Notes: generated by a model not told the origin, from the sequence alone. 64,000 nt of DNA from Geobacter sp. (GCA_003490025.1 DNJC01000093.1:1-64000), one strand, 5' to 3'; positions 50,026 through 59,314 are shown, numbered from the stretch's first letter. Made by a program: numbers and translations.

Positions 50026-51765
50026 CTAGGGGAGCACCTCCAGAAATGATGGGTCTGTGAAAGTCCCATCGGTTGTCAATCCGCGGATCCGGTAATACTT
50101 CTGCAGTTCCTCTTCGAAGCGGACCCGGTCGAGGGGCGGCACGTCGATCCCTTCTCCTGCGCTTCCCGCCTCGCTGAAGAACCTTTCCGGCAGCGCGTCG
50201 TCCGCGCGGTCGAAGCCGTTCTCGCAGTTGTAGAAACGCTCGGTCAGATAGATCCGCTCCCCTATGGCCTTGAGCGATTCCGGGCCGTACTCGACGCCGG
50301 TCACCGCGGAGAGGAGTTCGCCGTATTCCTCAAGGGTCGCGCCGAAGAAGGCGAACTTGCAGGCGACCAGCGAGTCGACGGCGGCATTGACGTCCTCGGC
50401 GATCTTGATGATGCGGGCCTTGCCGGAGAAGGAGAAGCGGTCGGTCGGCACCGGCTTTCTCAGGATCTCGTGCGAGATGGGATAGGCGCGCAGGTGGCAG
50501 CCGCCGCGGTTGGAGGTGACGTAGGCGAGCGCCATGCCGTAGGCGCCGCGCGGGTCGTAGGCGGGAAGCTCCAGCGACTTGACGCTCATGGACAACTCGG
50601 GTTTCCCCAGTTCCTGCGCCACCCTGCGTGAACCAAGGGCGAGGAGTTCCCCCTCCCCGCGCCTCGACGCGATCTCCCATAGCAGGGAAGCGACCTCGGC
50701 GGGATCGGGAAAGCGTCCCCTGGCCTCACCGAAGGCCGAGAGCGTAGCGGCGGCGGAGATGGTGTCCATGCCGAGCTCGTTGCAGAGCGTGTTGGCCCGG
50801 ACGATGGCGTGCAGGTCGGAGTTGCCGTTGAGCGCGCCGAAATGGTTCACCGTCTCGTACTCGGGAAGCGGCTCCCCCTTGTCGCTGCTCTTCTTGCACT
50901 GGATCGGGCAGCCGTAGCACCCTTCCTTCCTGGCCCCGCACTCCCTGCGGATCGAGGGGCCGGAGTAGTTCCCCGATTCGGCGAAGAAGGTGGACCTGAA
51001 GTTCTCAGTGGGCGCCATCCGCCTCTGGGCCATCAGGTCGACCAGCGCGGGGGTTCCGTACTCGGCGATGCCGAGTTCGCCGAAGATGACGGGCGAGGCG
51101 CGGAAAAGGCGCATCACGTCGGCCCGGGCCGCGTCGAAGCGTTCCCTGTCGGCAACGCCGGTCACGCCGGAGCCCTGCACCGTGATCGCCTTCAGCCCCT
51201 TGGCGCCCATGACCGCGCCGAGCCCCCCCCTGCCGATGGAGTTGCCCTCCCCCATCATGATGTTGGCGAAGAGGACACCGTTCTCGCCGGCGGGACCTAT
51301 GGCGGTGACGCTCCCCCGTTCCTTGAGGGAGGCGACCGTCTCCTTGATCCCCTTCCCCCAAAGCGCGCCGGCCGGAAGGATCTCCGCGCGCGTGTCGTCG
51401 ATGGCGAGAAAAACCGGCTGCGCGCTCTTGCCCGTGATGGAGATGGCGTCCAGACCCGCGGCCTTTATCCGCCAGGCGAAACGCCCCCCGGCGGAGCAGT
51501 CGTAGATGGTGCCGGTGAGGGGAGAGCGGGTCACGCAGGCGAGGCGGGCCGAGGTGGGCGAGGTCGTGCCGCAGAGCGGGCCGACGGCGAAGATGAGCGG
51601 GATTTCCGGATCGAACGGGTCGAGGCGGAAGAAGTCGCGCATCAGGCGGACGCCCAGGCCGCGACCGCCGAGGTAGGCGTGCAGCAACTCCGTCGGTATC
51701 TCCTCCCGGCGGCAGCTGCCATCAGTCAGGTTGACATGCAGTATTTTCCCGGTCCAGCCGTGCAT
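50026..51765 (-). CDS. aor: Aldehyde:ferredoxin oxidoreductase (tungsten)
   Basis: 579 residues. [4Fe-4S] ligands C276, C283, C286 and C290 in CGARKEGCYGCPIQC. Pterin-binding motifs include LGGRGLGVRL near the N-terminus, SIGRGGLGAVMGAKG and GYGA-like AYDPRGAYGMAL. Geobacter and Pyrococcus AORs carry bis-tungstopterin and oxidise aldehydes to acids with ferredoxin. It is shorter than many family members (about 605-620). The deletion remnant of the nucleotidyltransferase starts 8 bases from its stop. A GTTCAAC repeat array lies directly upstream. Confidence 0.93.
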   Translation of the reverse strand: MHGWTGKILHVNLTDGSCRREEIPTELLHAYLGGRGLGVRLMRDFFRLDPFDPEIPLIFAVGPLCGTTSPTSARLACVTRSPLTGTIYDCSAGGRFAWRIKAAGLDAISITGKSAQPVFLAIDDTRAEILPAGALWGKGIKETVASLKERGSVTAIGPAGENGVLFANIMMGEGNSIGRGGLGAVMGAKGLKAITVQGSGVTGVADRERFDAARADVMRLFRASPVIFGELGIAEYGTPALVDLMAQRRMAPTENFRSTFFAESGNYSGPSIRRECGARKEGCYGCPIQCKKSSDKGEPLPEYETVNHFGALNGNSDLHAIVRANTLCNELGMDTISAAATLSAFGEARGRFPDPAEVASLLWEIASRRGEGELLALGSRRVAQELGKPELSMSVKSLELPAYDPRGAYGMALAYVTSNRGGCHLRAYPISHEILRKPVPTDRFSFSGKARIIKIAEDVNAAVDSLVACKFAFFGATLEEYGELLSAVTGVEYGPESLKAIGERIYLTERFYNCENGFDRADDALPERFFSEAGSAGEGIDVPPLDRVRFEEELQKYYRIRGLTTDGTFTDPSFLEVLP

Positions 51766-51777
51766 ACCCCCCCAGAG

Positions 51778-51880
51778 GCTGTTGAACGTTCAACGTTCAA
51801 CGTTCAAGGTTCAACGTTCAAGGTTCAACGTTCAAGGTTCAACGTTCAAGGTTCAACGTTCAAGGTTCAAGGTTCAACGT
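51778..51880. repeat. GTTCAAC/GTTCAAG tandem array upstream of aor
   Basis: A run of seven-base units GTTCAAC and GTTCAAG in alternating order, about 13 units. Reverse-complement units GTTGAAC/CTTGAAC occur at 51931-52000 (the 42-base unit GGGGTAACTTTGAACGTTGA and rest appears twice). The same array recurs at 54441-54485 and 54525-54556. Confidence 0.85.
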
Positions 51881-51917
51881 TGGAGATTCGAAAAGCCGTT
51901 CGCTACCACCTCAGCCA

Positions 51918-52002
51918 ATAGGGGTAACTTTGAACGTTGAACGCTGAACATTGAACGGCCTTGGGGTAACTTTGAACGTTGAACGCTGAACATTGAACGG
52001 CC
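51918..52002. repeat. Two copies of a 42-base repeat after manC
   Basis: Two direct copies starting GGGTAACTTTGAACGTTGAA at about 51920 and 51962, each ending CATTGAACGGCCTT. These are inverted relative to the array at 51778 and lie in the 3' end region of manC. Confidence 0.8.
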
Positions 52003-52003
52003 T

Positions 52004-53077
52004 TTAAAGCAGCTCGTTTTTCCCCAACCTCTCCAGTTCCTCGACCACCTTCTTGACGTCCTGTGCGGCGGACTTGGCGCAGACCAGCACCGCGTCGGGC
52101 GTGTCGACAACTACCAGGTCCTGCACCCCCACGAAGGCAACCATTTTGTCGTTGCCGTAGGCAAGACAGCCGTTCGACCCGACGGAGACGGTCCCCTTGG
52201 CGTTGATGACCACATGGCCGTCGCCATCGGCTTCCATCACCTCCGGCAACGCACTCCAGGAACCGACGTCACTCCAGCCAAACGACGCCGGGATCACCTG
52301 GACATCCTGCGCCTTCTCCATGACGCCGAAATCGATGGACTCCCCCTTGATGTCGCCGTAGATCTCGGCAATCTGCGGCTTGAGGTCGGAGAGTTCCCAC
52401 ATCTCGGACTCAAAGGTGAGCTTCGCCAGCGCGGCGGAAAGCTCGGGCATGAAACTGGCGATCTGGTCCAGGATGGTGCAGGCGCCCCAGACGAACATGC
52501 CTGAGTTCCAGTAGAACCGCCCGGTGGCGAGGAACTCCAGGGCACGCTCGACGTTCGGCTTTTCCACGAAGCGAAGCACTGCCGCAGGCGTCCCGACGCC
52601 GGCGGATGCAGCCTCGATGTAGCCATAGCCGGTCTCCGGGCGGGTCGGCGTGATGCCGAGCGTGACCAGGCTCCCCCCCTCCGCCACGGAGCGCGCAGCG
52701 TCCAGGGTCTTCCGGAAGGTCTCCTCGTCGACTATGTAGTGGTCCGCCGGCAAGACCGCCATGATACCGTCCGGATCGAATCGCGCGATCATGGAGGCGG
52801 CCAGGCCTATGGCAGGCGCCGTATTGCGCCCCACCGGCTCCTCGATGACGTCTACCGGCACACCCTCGATATACGCCAGCTGGTTCCGCGTTTCGGCCGC
52901 CTGGAGCGCGTTCGTGATCACCATGACACGCTTGGGGCGCATCGGGATGACACGCTCGACGGTACGCTGCAGCATCGACTTCCCGCCGAAGACCGACATC
53001 AGTTGTTTGGGAGTGCTCTTGCGTGAAAGCGGCCAGAACCTGGTGCCTGACCCGCCAGCCAGGATGACGATATACAT
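52004..53077 (-). CDS. manC: Mannose-1-phosphate guanylyltransferase (ManC-type)
   Basis: 357 residues: nucleotidyltransferase domain with ILAGGSGTRFWPLSRKSTPKQ and the FVEKPNVE substrate motif, plus a left-handed beta-helix C-terminus. It lacks the phosphomannose isomerase cupin that is fused in type II bifunctional enzymes; that part is the separate gene 53177-53560. It makes GDP-mannose. The ATG at 53077 follows AGGAG at 6 bases; a TTG start at 53083 would add two residues. Part of the nucleotide-sugar cluster with rfbD and rfbB. Confidence 0.92.
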   Translation of the reverse strand: MYIVILAGGSGTRFWPLSRKSTPKQLMSVFGGKSMLQRTVERVIPMRPKRVMVITNALQAAETRNQLAYIEGVPVDVIEEPVGRNTAPAIGLAASMIARFDPDGIMAVLPADHYIVDEETFRKTLDAARSVAEGGSLVTLGITPTRPETGYGYIEAASAGVGTPAAVLRFVEKPNVERALEFLATGRFYWNSGMFVWGACTILDQIASFMPELSAALAKLTFESEMWELSDLKPQIAEIYGDIKGESIDFGVMEKAQDVQVIPASFGWSDVGSWSALPEVMEADGDGHVVINAKGTVSVGSNGCLAYGNDKMVAFVGVQDLVVVDTPDAVLVCAKSAAQDVKKVVEELERLGKNELL

Positions 53078-53176
53078 GGTCAACTCCTTTAAATACCGCG
53101 CCAGGACCGGCTGGAGGTGTACCGGAAGAGCCGAAACGGCTCATGAACGGGAGACCAGGCCGGACGGAATCCTCGT

Positions 53177-53560
53177 CTATACGATCGGTTCGATCGTTTC
53201 GACCGGCTCCAAGGCAGTTTCCACACGGTGGTAGTCGTCCTGGAAACGGACGATATCGTCCTCTCCCAGGTACTCGCCGCTTTGCACCTCGATGATGATC
53301 AGGGGTATCACACCCGGGTTCTCCAGGCGGTGGTTCGACCCGATCGGGATGAAGGTGGATTCGTTGATGTTGACGATGCGCACGCTGTCGCCGCAGGTGA
53401 CCTTTGCCGTGCCGGACACCACGATCCAGTGCTCGCTTCTGTGGTGATGCATCTGCAGGGAGAGACGCTGGCCCGGCAGGACTTCGATCCGCTTGATCTT
53501 GTAACCGCTGTTTTCGTCGAGGACCGTATAGGTGCCCCAGGGACGCTCGCCGCGTTCCAT
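53177..53560 (-). CDS. Mannose-6-phosphate isomerase-like cupin
   Basis: 127 residues, a small cupin. It begins RGERPWGTYTVLDENSGYKIK (split: RGERPWGTYTVL and DENSGYKIK), the opening of the PMI domain of type II phosphomannose isomerase/GMP enzymes, and contains SLQMHHHRSEHWIVVSG, the metal-binding His cluster, then STFIPIGSNHRLENPG. It is encoded as a separate gene 99 bases upstream of manC. A role in mannose-6-phosphate to fructose-6-phosphate interconversion or regulating GDP-mannose synthesis is likely. Confidence 0.88.
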   Translation of the reverse strand: MERGERPWGTYTVLDENSGYKIKRIEVLPGQRLSLQMHHHRSEHWIVVSGTAKVTCGDSVRIVNINESTFIPIGSNHRLENPGVIPLIIIEVQSGEYLGEDDIVRFQDDYHRVETALEPVETIEPIV

Positions 53561-53581
53561 GCATGACCTCCAGGGTGTCTG

Positions 53582-54409
53582 TTATTCCGGACGCAGTTCC
53601 AGGTAGCGCTTCAGGGCATCCTGCCACGGCTGCGGCACGAACCCGGTGTCCTGAACCAGCTTGCCGCAGTCCAGGGTAGAATAGAGCGGCCGCGGCGCCG
53701 GGCGGCCGAGTTCGGAGGTGCTCATCGGTTTCACTGCGACGTCGAGCCCCGCCAGACGGAAGATCTCCCTGGCGAAGCCGTTCCAGGAGACGAAGCCGGA
53801 GTTTGCCGCGTGGTAGGTGCCGCTGCACCCCTTGTCGAGGAGCGCCTTGATCGACAGCGCCAGGTCGCAGGTCCAGGTCGGTGAGCCAATCTGGTCGTCC
53901 ACCACGGAGAGCTCCTTTCTATCGGCGGCCAGCTTCAGCATGGTCTCCACGAAGTTCTTGCCGCCGTGGCCGTAAAGCCACTGGGTCCGGACGACCAGGT
54001 GATCCGGGTTGAACCAGGTGTTCATCTCGCCGGCCAGCTTCGACTCGCCGTAGATGCTCAGAGGGGCGGCCAGATCATCCTCGAGGTAAGGAGTCCCTTT
54101 CTTGCCGTCGAAGATGTAGTCGGTGCTCACCTGCACCAGCTTGGCGCCGATCTCCCTGGTGACCATCGCCAGGTGCGCGACCCCCTCTCCGTTCACCATC
54201 ATCGCCTGTTCCGTGTTGCTCTCACAGCCGTCCACGTCCGTGTAGGCAGCCGCGTTGATCACCACAGCAGGTTTCAGGGTGAGCAGCACCCGCTGAACCG
54301 AATCGAGGTCCGTGATGTCGATCTCGTCAACATCCACCCCGCGCGCGGCGCCGTCGTAAAGCGCCATCAGTTCCTTCCCGAGCATCCCCTTGTGACCAAC
54401 TACCAGTAT
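53582..54409 (-). CDS. rfbD: dTDP-4-dehydrorhamnose reductase
   Basis: 275 residues. Rossmann motif VVGHKGMLGKEL, VVINAAAYTDVDGCE, STDYIFDGKKGTPYLEDD, YGESKLAGE (catalytic Tyr and Lys) and a C-terminal substrate-binding part STSELGRPAPRPLYS. It makes dTDP-L-rhamnose from the 4-keto intermediate. The ATG at 54409 follows GGAGG at 5 bases; a TTG start would add 5 residues. rfbA (thymidylyltransferase) and rfbC (epimerase) are not in the window, so those steps must be coded elsewhere. Confidence 0.95.
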   Translation of the reverse strand: MLVVGHKGMLGKELMALYDGAARGVDVDEIDITDLDSVQRVLLTLKPAVVINAAAYTDVDGCESNTEQAMMVNGEGVAHLAMVTREIGAKLVQVSTDYIFDGKKGTPYLEDDLAAPLSIYGESKLAGEMNTWFNPDHLVVRTQWLYGHGGKNFVETMLKLAADRKELSVVDDQIGSPTWTCDLALSIKALLDKGCSGTYHAANSGFVSWNGFAREIFRLAGLDVAVKPMSTSELGRPAPRPLYSTLDCGKLVQDTGFVPQPWQDALKRYLELRPE

Positions 54410-54440
54410 CATCGAAACCTCCAAAAACAGGAAAGACGAT

Positions 54441-54556
54441 CAACGTTCAACGTTCAACGTTCAACGTTCAAGGTTCAAGGTTCACGGTTGGAGAACTTCT
54501 TCAGGACAGCCGTACTCCCGATCAAACGCTGAACGCTGAACATTGAACATTGAACT
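54441..54556. repeat. GTTCAAC/GTTGAAC repeats between rfbD and rfbB
   Basis: CAACGTTCAACGTTCAACGT and following GTTCAAGG units (about 54439-54485) and, inverted, AACGCTGAACGCTGAACATT and TTGAACTG (about 54525-54556). Same unit as at 51778. Confidence 0.8.
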
Positions 54557-54561
54557 GTTTT

Positions 54562-55629
54562 TTACCTCTCGCCGTACTGCCTCTCGTAGTACTCGCGGTA
54601 GGAACCGGAGACCACCTCTTCGACCCACTCCTGGTGCGCCAGATACCAGTCTATGGTCTCGGCGATCCCCACCTCGAACGTGTAGGCCGGCTCCCAGCCA
54701 AGCTCCCGCTTCAGCTTGGAAGCGTCTATCGCATAACGTCTGTCGTGACCGGCGCGGTCCTTGACGAAGGTGATCAGCCCCCTGTTCTCGCCGGGAGAGC
54801 GGCCCAGCCGCTGGTCCAGCAGGTCACAAACCAGGTTGACGATGTCGATGTTCTTCCACTCGTTGTTCCCGCCGATGTTGAATATCTCCCCCGGCTTCCC
54901 GAGCTTCAGGACCCGCTCGATCGCGGCGGAGTGGTCCTTGACGTGGAGCCAGTCGCGCACGTTCAGTCCGTCGCCGTACACCGGCAGAGGACGCCGCTTC
55001 ATGATGTTGTGGATCATGAGGGGAATCAGCTTCTCGGGGAAGTGGTAGGGTCCGTAGTTGTTGGAGCAGCGCGTATTGAGCGTCGGGAACTGGTAGGTCT
55101 CGTGGTAGGCGCGCACCAGGAGGTCCGCACCCGCCTTGCTGGCCGAATACGGCGAGTTCGGGGCCAGGGGGGTCTCCTCGGTGAAGTATCCCTCCGGCCC
55201 GAGGCTGCCGTACACCTCGTCCGTCGAGACCTGCAGGAACCGGAACTCAGGCGTGTTCTGCGCGTGCAGGCGGCTCGCCTCCAGCAGGGTCTGAGTCCCC
55301 AGCACGTTGGTCCTGACGAAGATCTCGGGGCCGGTGATGGAGCGGTCGACATGGGACTCGGCCGCGAAATGGACCACGGCTTCGATCCGTTCCTCGGCAA
55401 GGAGCTTCTCGACCAGGGGGCCGTCGCAGATGTCCCCCTTGACGAAACGATAATCGGGGTTCCCCTCGACGCCGGTCAGGTTCTTCAGGTTCCCCGCATA
55501 GGTCAGGATGTCGAGGTTGACGACACGGCAGCCGGGATTGCCGGGCATGAAGTGGTTGATGAAATTGGAACCGATGAACCCAGCCCCCCCCGTTACCAGG
55601 ATCGAGGTAGGGATAAATTTCTCCTGCAT
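54562..55629 (-). CDS. rfbB: dTDP-glucose 4,6-dehydratase
   Basis: 355 residues, full length. NAD motif SILVTGGAGFIGSNFI, VHFAAESHVDRSITGP, STDEVYGSLGPEG, the active-site YSASKAGADLLVRA, and NNYGPYHFPEKLIPLM. It converts dTDP-glucose to the 4-keto-6-deoxy sugar, the committed step to rhamnose and related sugars. ATG at 55629 after GGAGG (4 bases). The LPS transport gene lptD lies upstream by 144 bases. Confidence 0.96.
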   Translation of the reverse strand: MQEKFIPTSILVTGGAGFIGSNFINHFMPGNPGCRVVNLDILTYAGNLKNLTGVEGNPDYRFVKGDICDGPLVEKLLAEERIEAVVHFAAESHVDRSITGPEIFVRTNVLGTQTLLEASRLHAQNTPEFRFLQVSTDEVYGSLGPEGYFTEETPLAPNSPYSASKAGADLLVRAYHETYQFPTLNTRCSNNYGPYHFPEKLIPLMIHNIMKRRPLPVYGDGLNVRDWLHVKDHSAAIERVLKLGKPGEIFNIGGNNEWKNIDIVNLVCDLLDQRLGRSPGENRGLITFVKDRAGHDRRYAIDASKLKRELGWEPAYTFEVGIAETIDWYLAHQEWVEEVVSGSYREYYERQYGER

Positions 55630-55772
55630 GTAACCTCCGCGAGCCGCAAAGCGTTTCATTGGGATTGCCGCCGGGCCGGCAGTTTCGGCCCGATCATTCT
55701 TGATACACCGCTAAAAGCGATTGTGTCAACTTCTTAGCACTGGCGGGGGGGGTAAAACGACCCTGAAGCAGC

Positions 55773-57824
55773 TCAGAAGGTCCGCACCGGGCCGAGTCCC
55801 CCGAGGCCCGCCAGGGTGAAGTTGACCGTGAACTCCTGGTTGTCGGGGATGGTGCGGGTGCCGACCCTGTCGATGTAGGCAAAGGTGACACTCCAGCACT
55901 GGCGCCTGTACTCGATGGCGTAGCGTGATTCGAGGAAGCCCCCCTTGTCCAGCGAGTAGCGGCCGAGCAGGTCCGCCGTCACCTGGCTTCCCAGCGGGAA
56001 TACGAAACGCCCCTCCAGGTAATCGAGCTGGTCCCGGCTGTAGCGGTACCGGGCCGTGACCGCGTTGCGCCCCTCCCCTTTCACCTCCACCCCGGCGTTG
56101 GCGGTGGAAACGGTCCCGTCCTGCGTGTTGTAGCGGCCGTCGAGGGAGAGGGAGAAATTCTTCTCCGGCGTCACCACACCCTCCAGCATCAGGTCCGTGA
56201 CCCGGTGTCCCTCGTCGACCAGGGTGAGCAGGTCGCGGCGCTCCCCGGAGAACTGGTACCCCTGCGAGAGCTTCAGGTAGAGCAGGTCACGGTACTCGTC
56301 CTCACCCCCTTCCCTGGCGTACTTGCCGGTCAAGGTGCTGGCGAGCGAGAAGGTGGCCGCGCTTCCCCCCAGTACCCGGTCGCCGTAGTCGAAGAAGGGG
56401 ACGTCATCGTCGCGCCGCTTCTGAACGTAACCGTACTCGAGGGAGGGGACCAGCAGGTGGCGCATCCGCCCCTCCCAGACGCGCTGCAGCGGCAGCGACA
56501 GGGTCGCCCCGGCATCGGCCTGGCCGACCTGCCGGTAACCGCTCTCCGCGGGGGTCCACTGCGTCAGGTACAGGCGCTGACGGTAGCCGCCGTAGAGGGA
56601 GAGGTCGAGGAGTCCGGCCGGCTTCTGGTACGCGGCGAGCCGCGGGTGCAGTTCGAGGCGCTGGCCCGTCACCCCCTCCTCCCGTTGGAAATTGGTGTAG
56701 CCGGAATCCATGGAAAAGATGAGGGGCCCCAGCTTTTCGCCCGCAGCGATGAACCCCAGGGTCGGCAGTCTCTGCAGTGTTACGTCGTTGTTCGGCCCCT
56801 CCAGGTCCTGGGTGTAGCGGACCTCGCCGGTCAGGGCGTAGCGCTCCCACCTGCGGTCGAAGGAGGCGGTCGACTCCAGGAGCTGCCTGTTGTAGTCCCC
56901 GGAGAACTCGCCGTAATCCTTGTAGTAGTTGCGGTCCGAGATCAGGTTGATGGTGGACGCCAGGGTCAGGTTCGGCGTCAGCAATTCCAGGTGCTTTTGC
57001 TGCAACTCTCCCCTGAAGCCGGACTCGTTGGTGTCATAGATGCCGAATGCCTGGAGGCGTCCCTCGCTGCCGTGCTGCCTCATGTAGCGGTAATCGACCC
57101 CGGCTCCCACGCCCCTGGAACTCTCCAGGTCGAGGTCGAAGGTGGCGTCCTGGCTGGGACTGATGACCCAGTAATAAGGCTGGTCGAGATAGAACCCCTT
57201 CTTGTTCGAGTGCCCGAGTTTTGGAATGAGCAGGCCCGACTGCCGCTCCGTATTGGCGGGAAAGACCAGGTAAGGGGTGTAGAGGAGCGGGACGTCGCCG
57301 ACGTAGAAGACGGCATCTTTTGCCGTGGCGAACTCGTCCAGGGTCACCTTCACCTTGCGCGCCTCGAATCTCCAGCTCGGCTTGTCCCCTTCGCAGGTGG
57401 TGAAGCTGCCGCGCTCCATCCGGTAATCTTGCGCCCCGGTCTTCTCAAGGCGCTCGGTGCGCACCCGGAAGTTGGACTTCTTGATGAAGAGTTCCCCGTT
57501 CAGGAGTTCCCCGTGCTGGGAAAGGAGGTTCAGCGAGAGGCGCTCCCCCTTCAGGGTGTCTTCCCCCTTTTCAAGGAAGACCCCCCCCTGGGCAACGGCG
57601 TCGCCGGTGAGCCTGCGGTAGACGACGCTGTCCGCCAGCAGCAAGACCCCCTCCTGGGTGATCTTCACGTTCCCCTGCGCGCTGTAGCTGTCGGACGGGA
57701 CATCCACCGAGAGGGTGTCCGCCTCGAGGGTCGCCTCCTTCTCGGCGGCCGCGGGTTCCCCCTGCGCGAGCGCCGCGGCAAGGAGCAGATATGTGAGGAG
57801 CCGTCTGGCTCTTGCAGGTTTCAT
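55773..57824 (-). CDS. lptD: LPS-assembly protein LptD
   Basis: 683 residues. Signal peptide (about 1-27), an OstA/LptA-like N-terminal domain (KEATLEADTLSVDVPSDSYS, GNVKITQEGVLLLADSVVYR) and a long C-terminal beta barrel rich in alternating hydrophobic/aromatic strands ending with LAGLGGLGPVRTF. The LptD motif set includes LLTPNLTLASTI and YYKDYGEFSGDYNRQLLES. It inserts LPS into the outer membrane. Only a few cysteines are present, and the usual disulfide pattern of E. coli LptD is not obvious. ribosome site AAGGAA is weak. Confidence 0.93.
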   Translation of the reverse strand: MKPARARRLLTYLLLAAALAQGEPAAAEKEATLEADTLSVDVPSDSYSAQGNVKITQEGVLLLADSVVYRRLTGDAVAQGGVFLEKGEDTLKGERLSLNLLSQHGELLNGELFIKKSNFRVRTERLEKTGAQDYRMERGSFTTCEGDKPSWRFEARKVKVTLDEFATAKDAVFYVGDVPLLYTPYLVFPANTERQSGLLIPKLGHSNKKGFYLDQPYYWVISPSQDATFDLDLESSRGVGAGVDYRYMRQHGSEGRLQAFGIYDTNESGFRGELQQKHLELLTPNLTLASTINLISDRNYYKDYGEFSGDYNRQLLESTASFDRRWERYALTGEVRYTQDLEGPNNDVTLQRLPTLGFIAAGEKLGPLIFSMDSGYTNFQREEGVTGQRLELHPRLAAYQKPAGLLDLSLYGGYRQRLYLTQWTPAESGYRQVGQADAGATLSLPLQRVWEGRMRHLLVPSLEYGYVQKRRDDDVPFFDYGDRVLGGSAATFSLASTLTGKYAREGGEDEYRDLLYLKLSQGYQFSGERRDLLTLVDEGHRVTDLMLEGVVTPEKNFSLSLDGRYNTQDGTVSTANAGVEVKGEGRNAVTARYRYSRDQLDYLEGRFVFPLGSQVTADLLGRYSLDKGGFLESRYAIEYRRQCWSVTFAYIDRVGTRTIPDNQEFTVNFTLAGLGGLGPVRTF

Positions 57825-57852
57825 CGCACTAGGGTTCCTTGAAAATTATCGT

Positions 57853-59127
57853 TCACCCTCTGAACAGCTGATAGGGACGGGAGAGCAATATCCCCCGCGC
57901 CTCTCCGACCGTGAAGAGGGAGCCGCAGACAAGCACCAGGTCGCCGGGCGCCGCGGCGGCCCGCGCCATGTCGATCCCTTCCGCCACGGAACCGGCCTCC
58001 TCGGCGGCGACTCCCGCCTCGCGGCAGAAGGAGGCAAGGACGGAGGCCGGGAGGGCACGCTCCAGCGCAGGAGAAACGGCGAAGACACGATCGACCAGCG
58101 GCAGGATCGGAGCCAGGATACCGGCCAATTCCTTGTCCCCCATCACTCCTGCCACCAGCAACAGCCTGTCGCGCGGTATCTCCCGGAGGCTATCGGCCAG
58201 GGCAGCCGCCCCCGCCGGGTTATGGGCGCCATCCAGCAGCACGCGGGGCGCCCCCGGGAAAAGCTCCATCCGGCCGGGCCATCTCGCCTCTTCGATCCCC
58301 GACTTCATCGCCTGCCGCGTCACCGGGAACCCTGCCGCACCGAGCAGTTCAGCCGCGGCGAGCGCCAGTGCGGCGTTGTCGGCCTGGTAGCGCCCGGCCA
58401 GCCCGGGGAGGAGCGAGTCGAGGGTGAGCGCGATGCCGCGGTACCGAAGCCTCCGCTGCTGCCACGACGCCTGGAAATCCTCTCCGCAACGGTACAGCCG
58501 CGAACCTATCTCGACCGCGACCCGGCAGATGGCGCGCTCGGCGTCCGGGTGCTGCCGCGCCGAGAGCATCGGGGTCCCCGGCTTGCAGATACCCGCCTTC
58601 TCCGTCGCGATCTCCTCCAGAGTGCCGCCGAGGTAATCGGTATGGTCCAGGGAGACCGGGGTGATGGCGCAAAGCATCCCGTTGAAGACGTTGGTGGAGT
58701 CGAGCCGTCCCCCCATTCCCGCCTCGAAGACGGCGATGTCGACACCCTTCTCGGCAAAATAAAGCGCAGCCAGGGCGGTGACTATCTCGAAAAAGGTCGT
58801 GTCGGCAGGGGCCGCCGCCATCACCCGCTCGGCGAGGGTCGCGACCTCGTCCTCGGATACCTCGGCGTCGTCGATGCGGATCCGCTCGGTGAAGGAGATC
58901 AGGTGAGGCGAGGTGAAGAGCCCGGTCCGGTAGCCGCCAGCGCTGAGAATGGAGCTGAGGAAGGAGGCTGTCGACCCCTTGCCGTTGGTGCCGACGACAT
59001 GAACTGCGGCGTAGCTGTCCTGCGGGTTGCCGAGGGCGGCAAGAAGCGGGGTGATCCGGGAGAGCCCCGGTTTTATCCCGAACCTGCCCAAGGCGTATAT
59101 GTGCGCGAGCGTCTCGGCGTAGGTCAT
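57853..59127 (-). CDS. folC: Folylpolyglutamate/dihydrofolate synthase
   Basis: 424 residues. ATP-binding VVGTNGKGSTASFLSSILSA near 46-65, SPHLISFTERIRID, VFEAGMGGRLDSTNV, ITPVSLDHTDYLGGT, and LLDGAHNPAGAAALADSL in the C-terminal domain. Adds glutate to dihydropteroate and polyglutamylates folates. It follows accD (reverse order on this strand: trpA, accD, folC) by 270 bases, including a hexamer repeat. Only one start is plausible. Confidence 0.94.
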   Translation of the reverse strand: MTYAETLAHIYALGRFGIKPGLSRITPLLAALGNPQDSYAAVHVVGTNGKGSTASFLSSILSAGGYRTGLFTSPHLISFTERIRIDDAEVSEDEVATLAERVMAAAPADTTFFEIVTALAALYFAEKGVDIAVFEAGMGGRLDSTNVFNGMLCAITPVSLDHTDYLGGTLEEIATEKAGICKPGTPMLSARQHPDAERAICRVAVEIGSRLYRCGEDFQASWQQRRLRYRGIALTLDSLLPGLAGRYQADNAALALAAAELLGAAGFPVTRQAMKSGIEEARWPGRMELFPGAPRVLLDGAHNPAGAAALADSLREIPRDRLLLVAGVMGDKELAGILAPILPLVDRVFAVSPALERALPASVLASFCREAGVAAEEAGSVAEGIDMARAAAAPGDLVLVCGSLFTVGEARGILLSRPYQLFRG

Positions 59128-59314
59128 GACAGGCGGGGATTATAGGTAAAGAGCATGAAAAAGTCCATACAATTGGGGGCACGAGCGGAGCGGATTGAGG
59201 TCCAGGTTCAGGGTGGCAGAAGGCGATAAAAAGAAAGGTTAAGGTGTATGAAAGGGAGCCCTCTCTACCTTAACCTTTCCTTGACCGGATCAGGCCACTC
59301 AACCTCGACCTCAA

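Noticed and set aside
51778..54556. CRISPR-like array made of GTTCAAC units
   Set aside because: Units are only seven bases, contiguous, with no unique spacers and no cas genes nearby.
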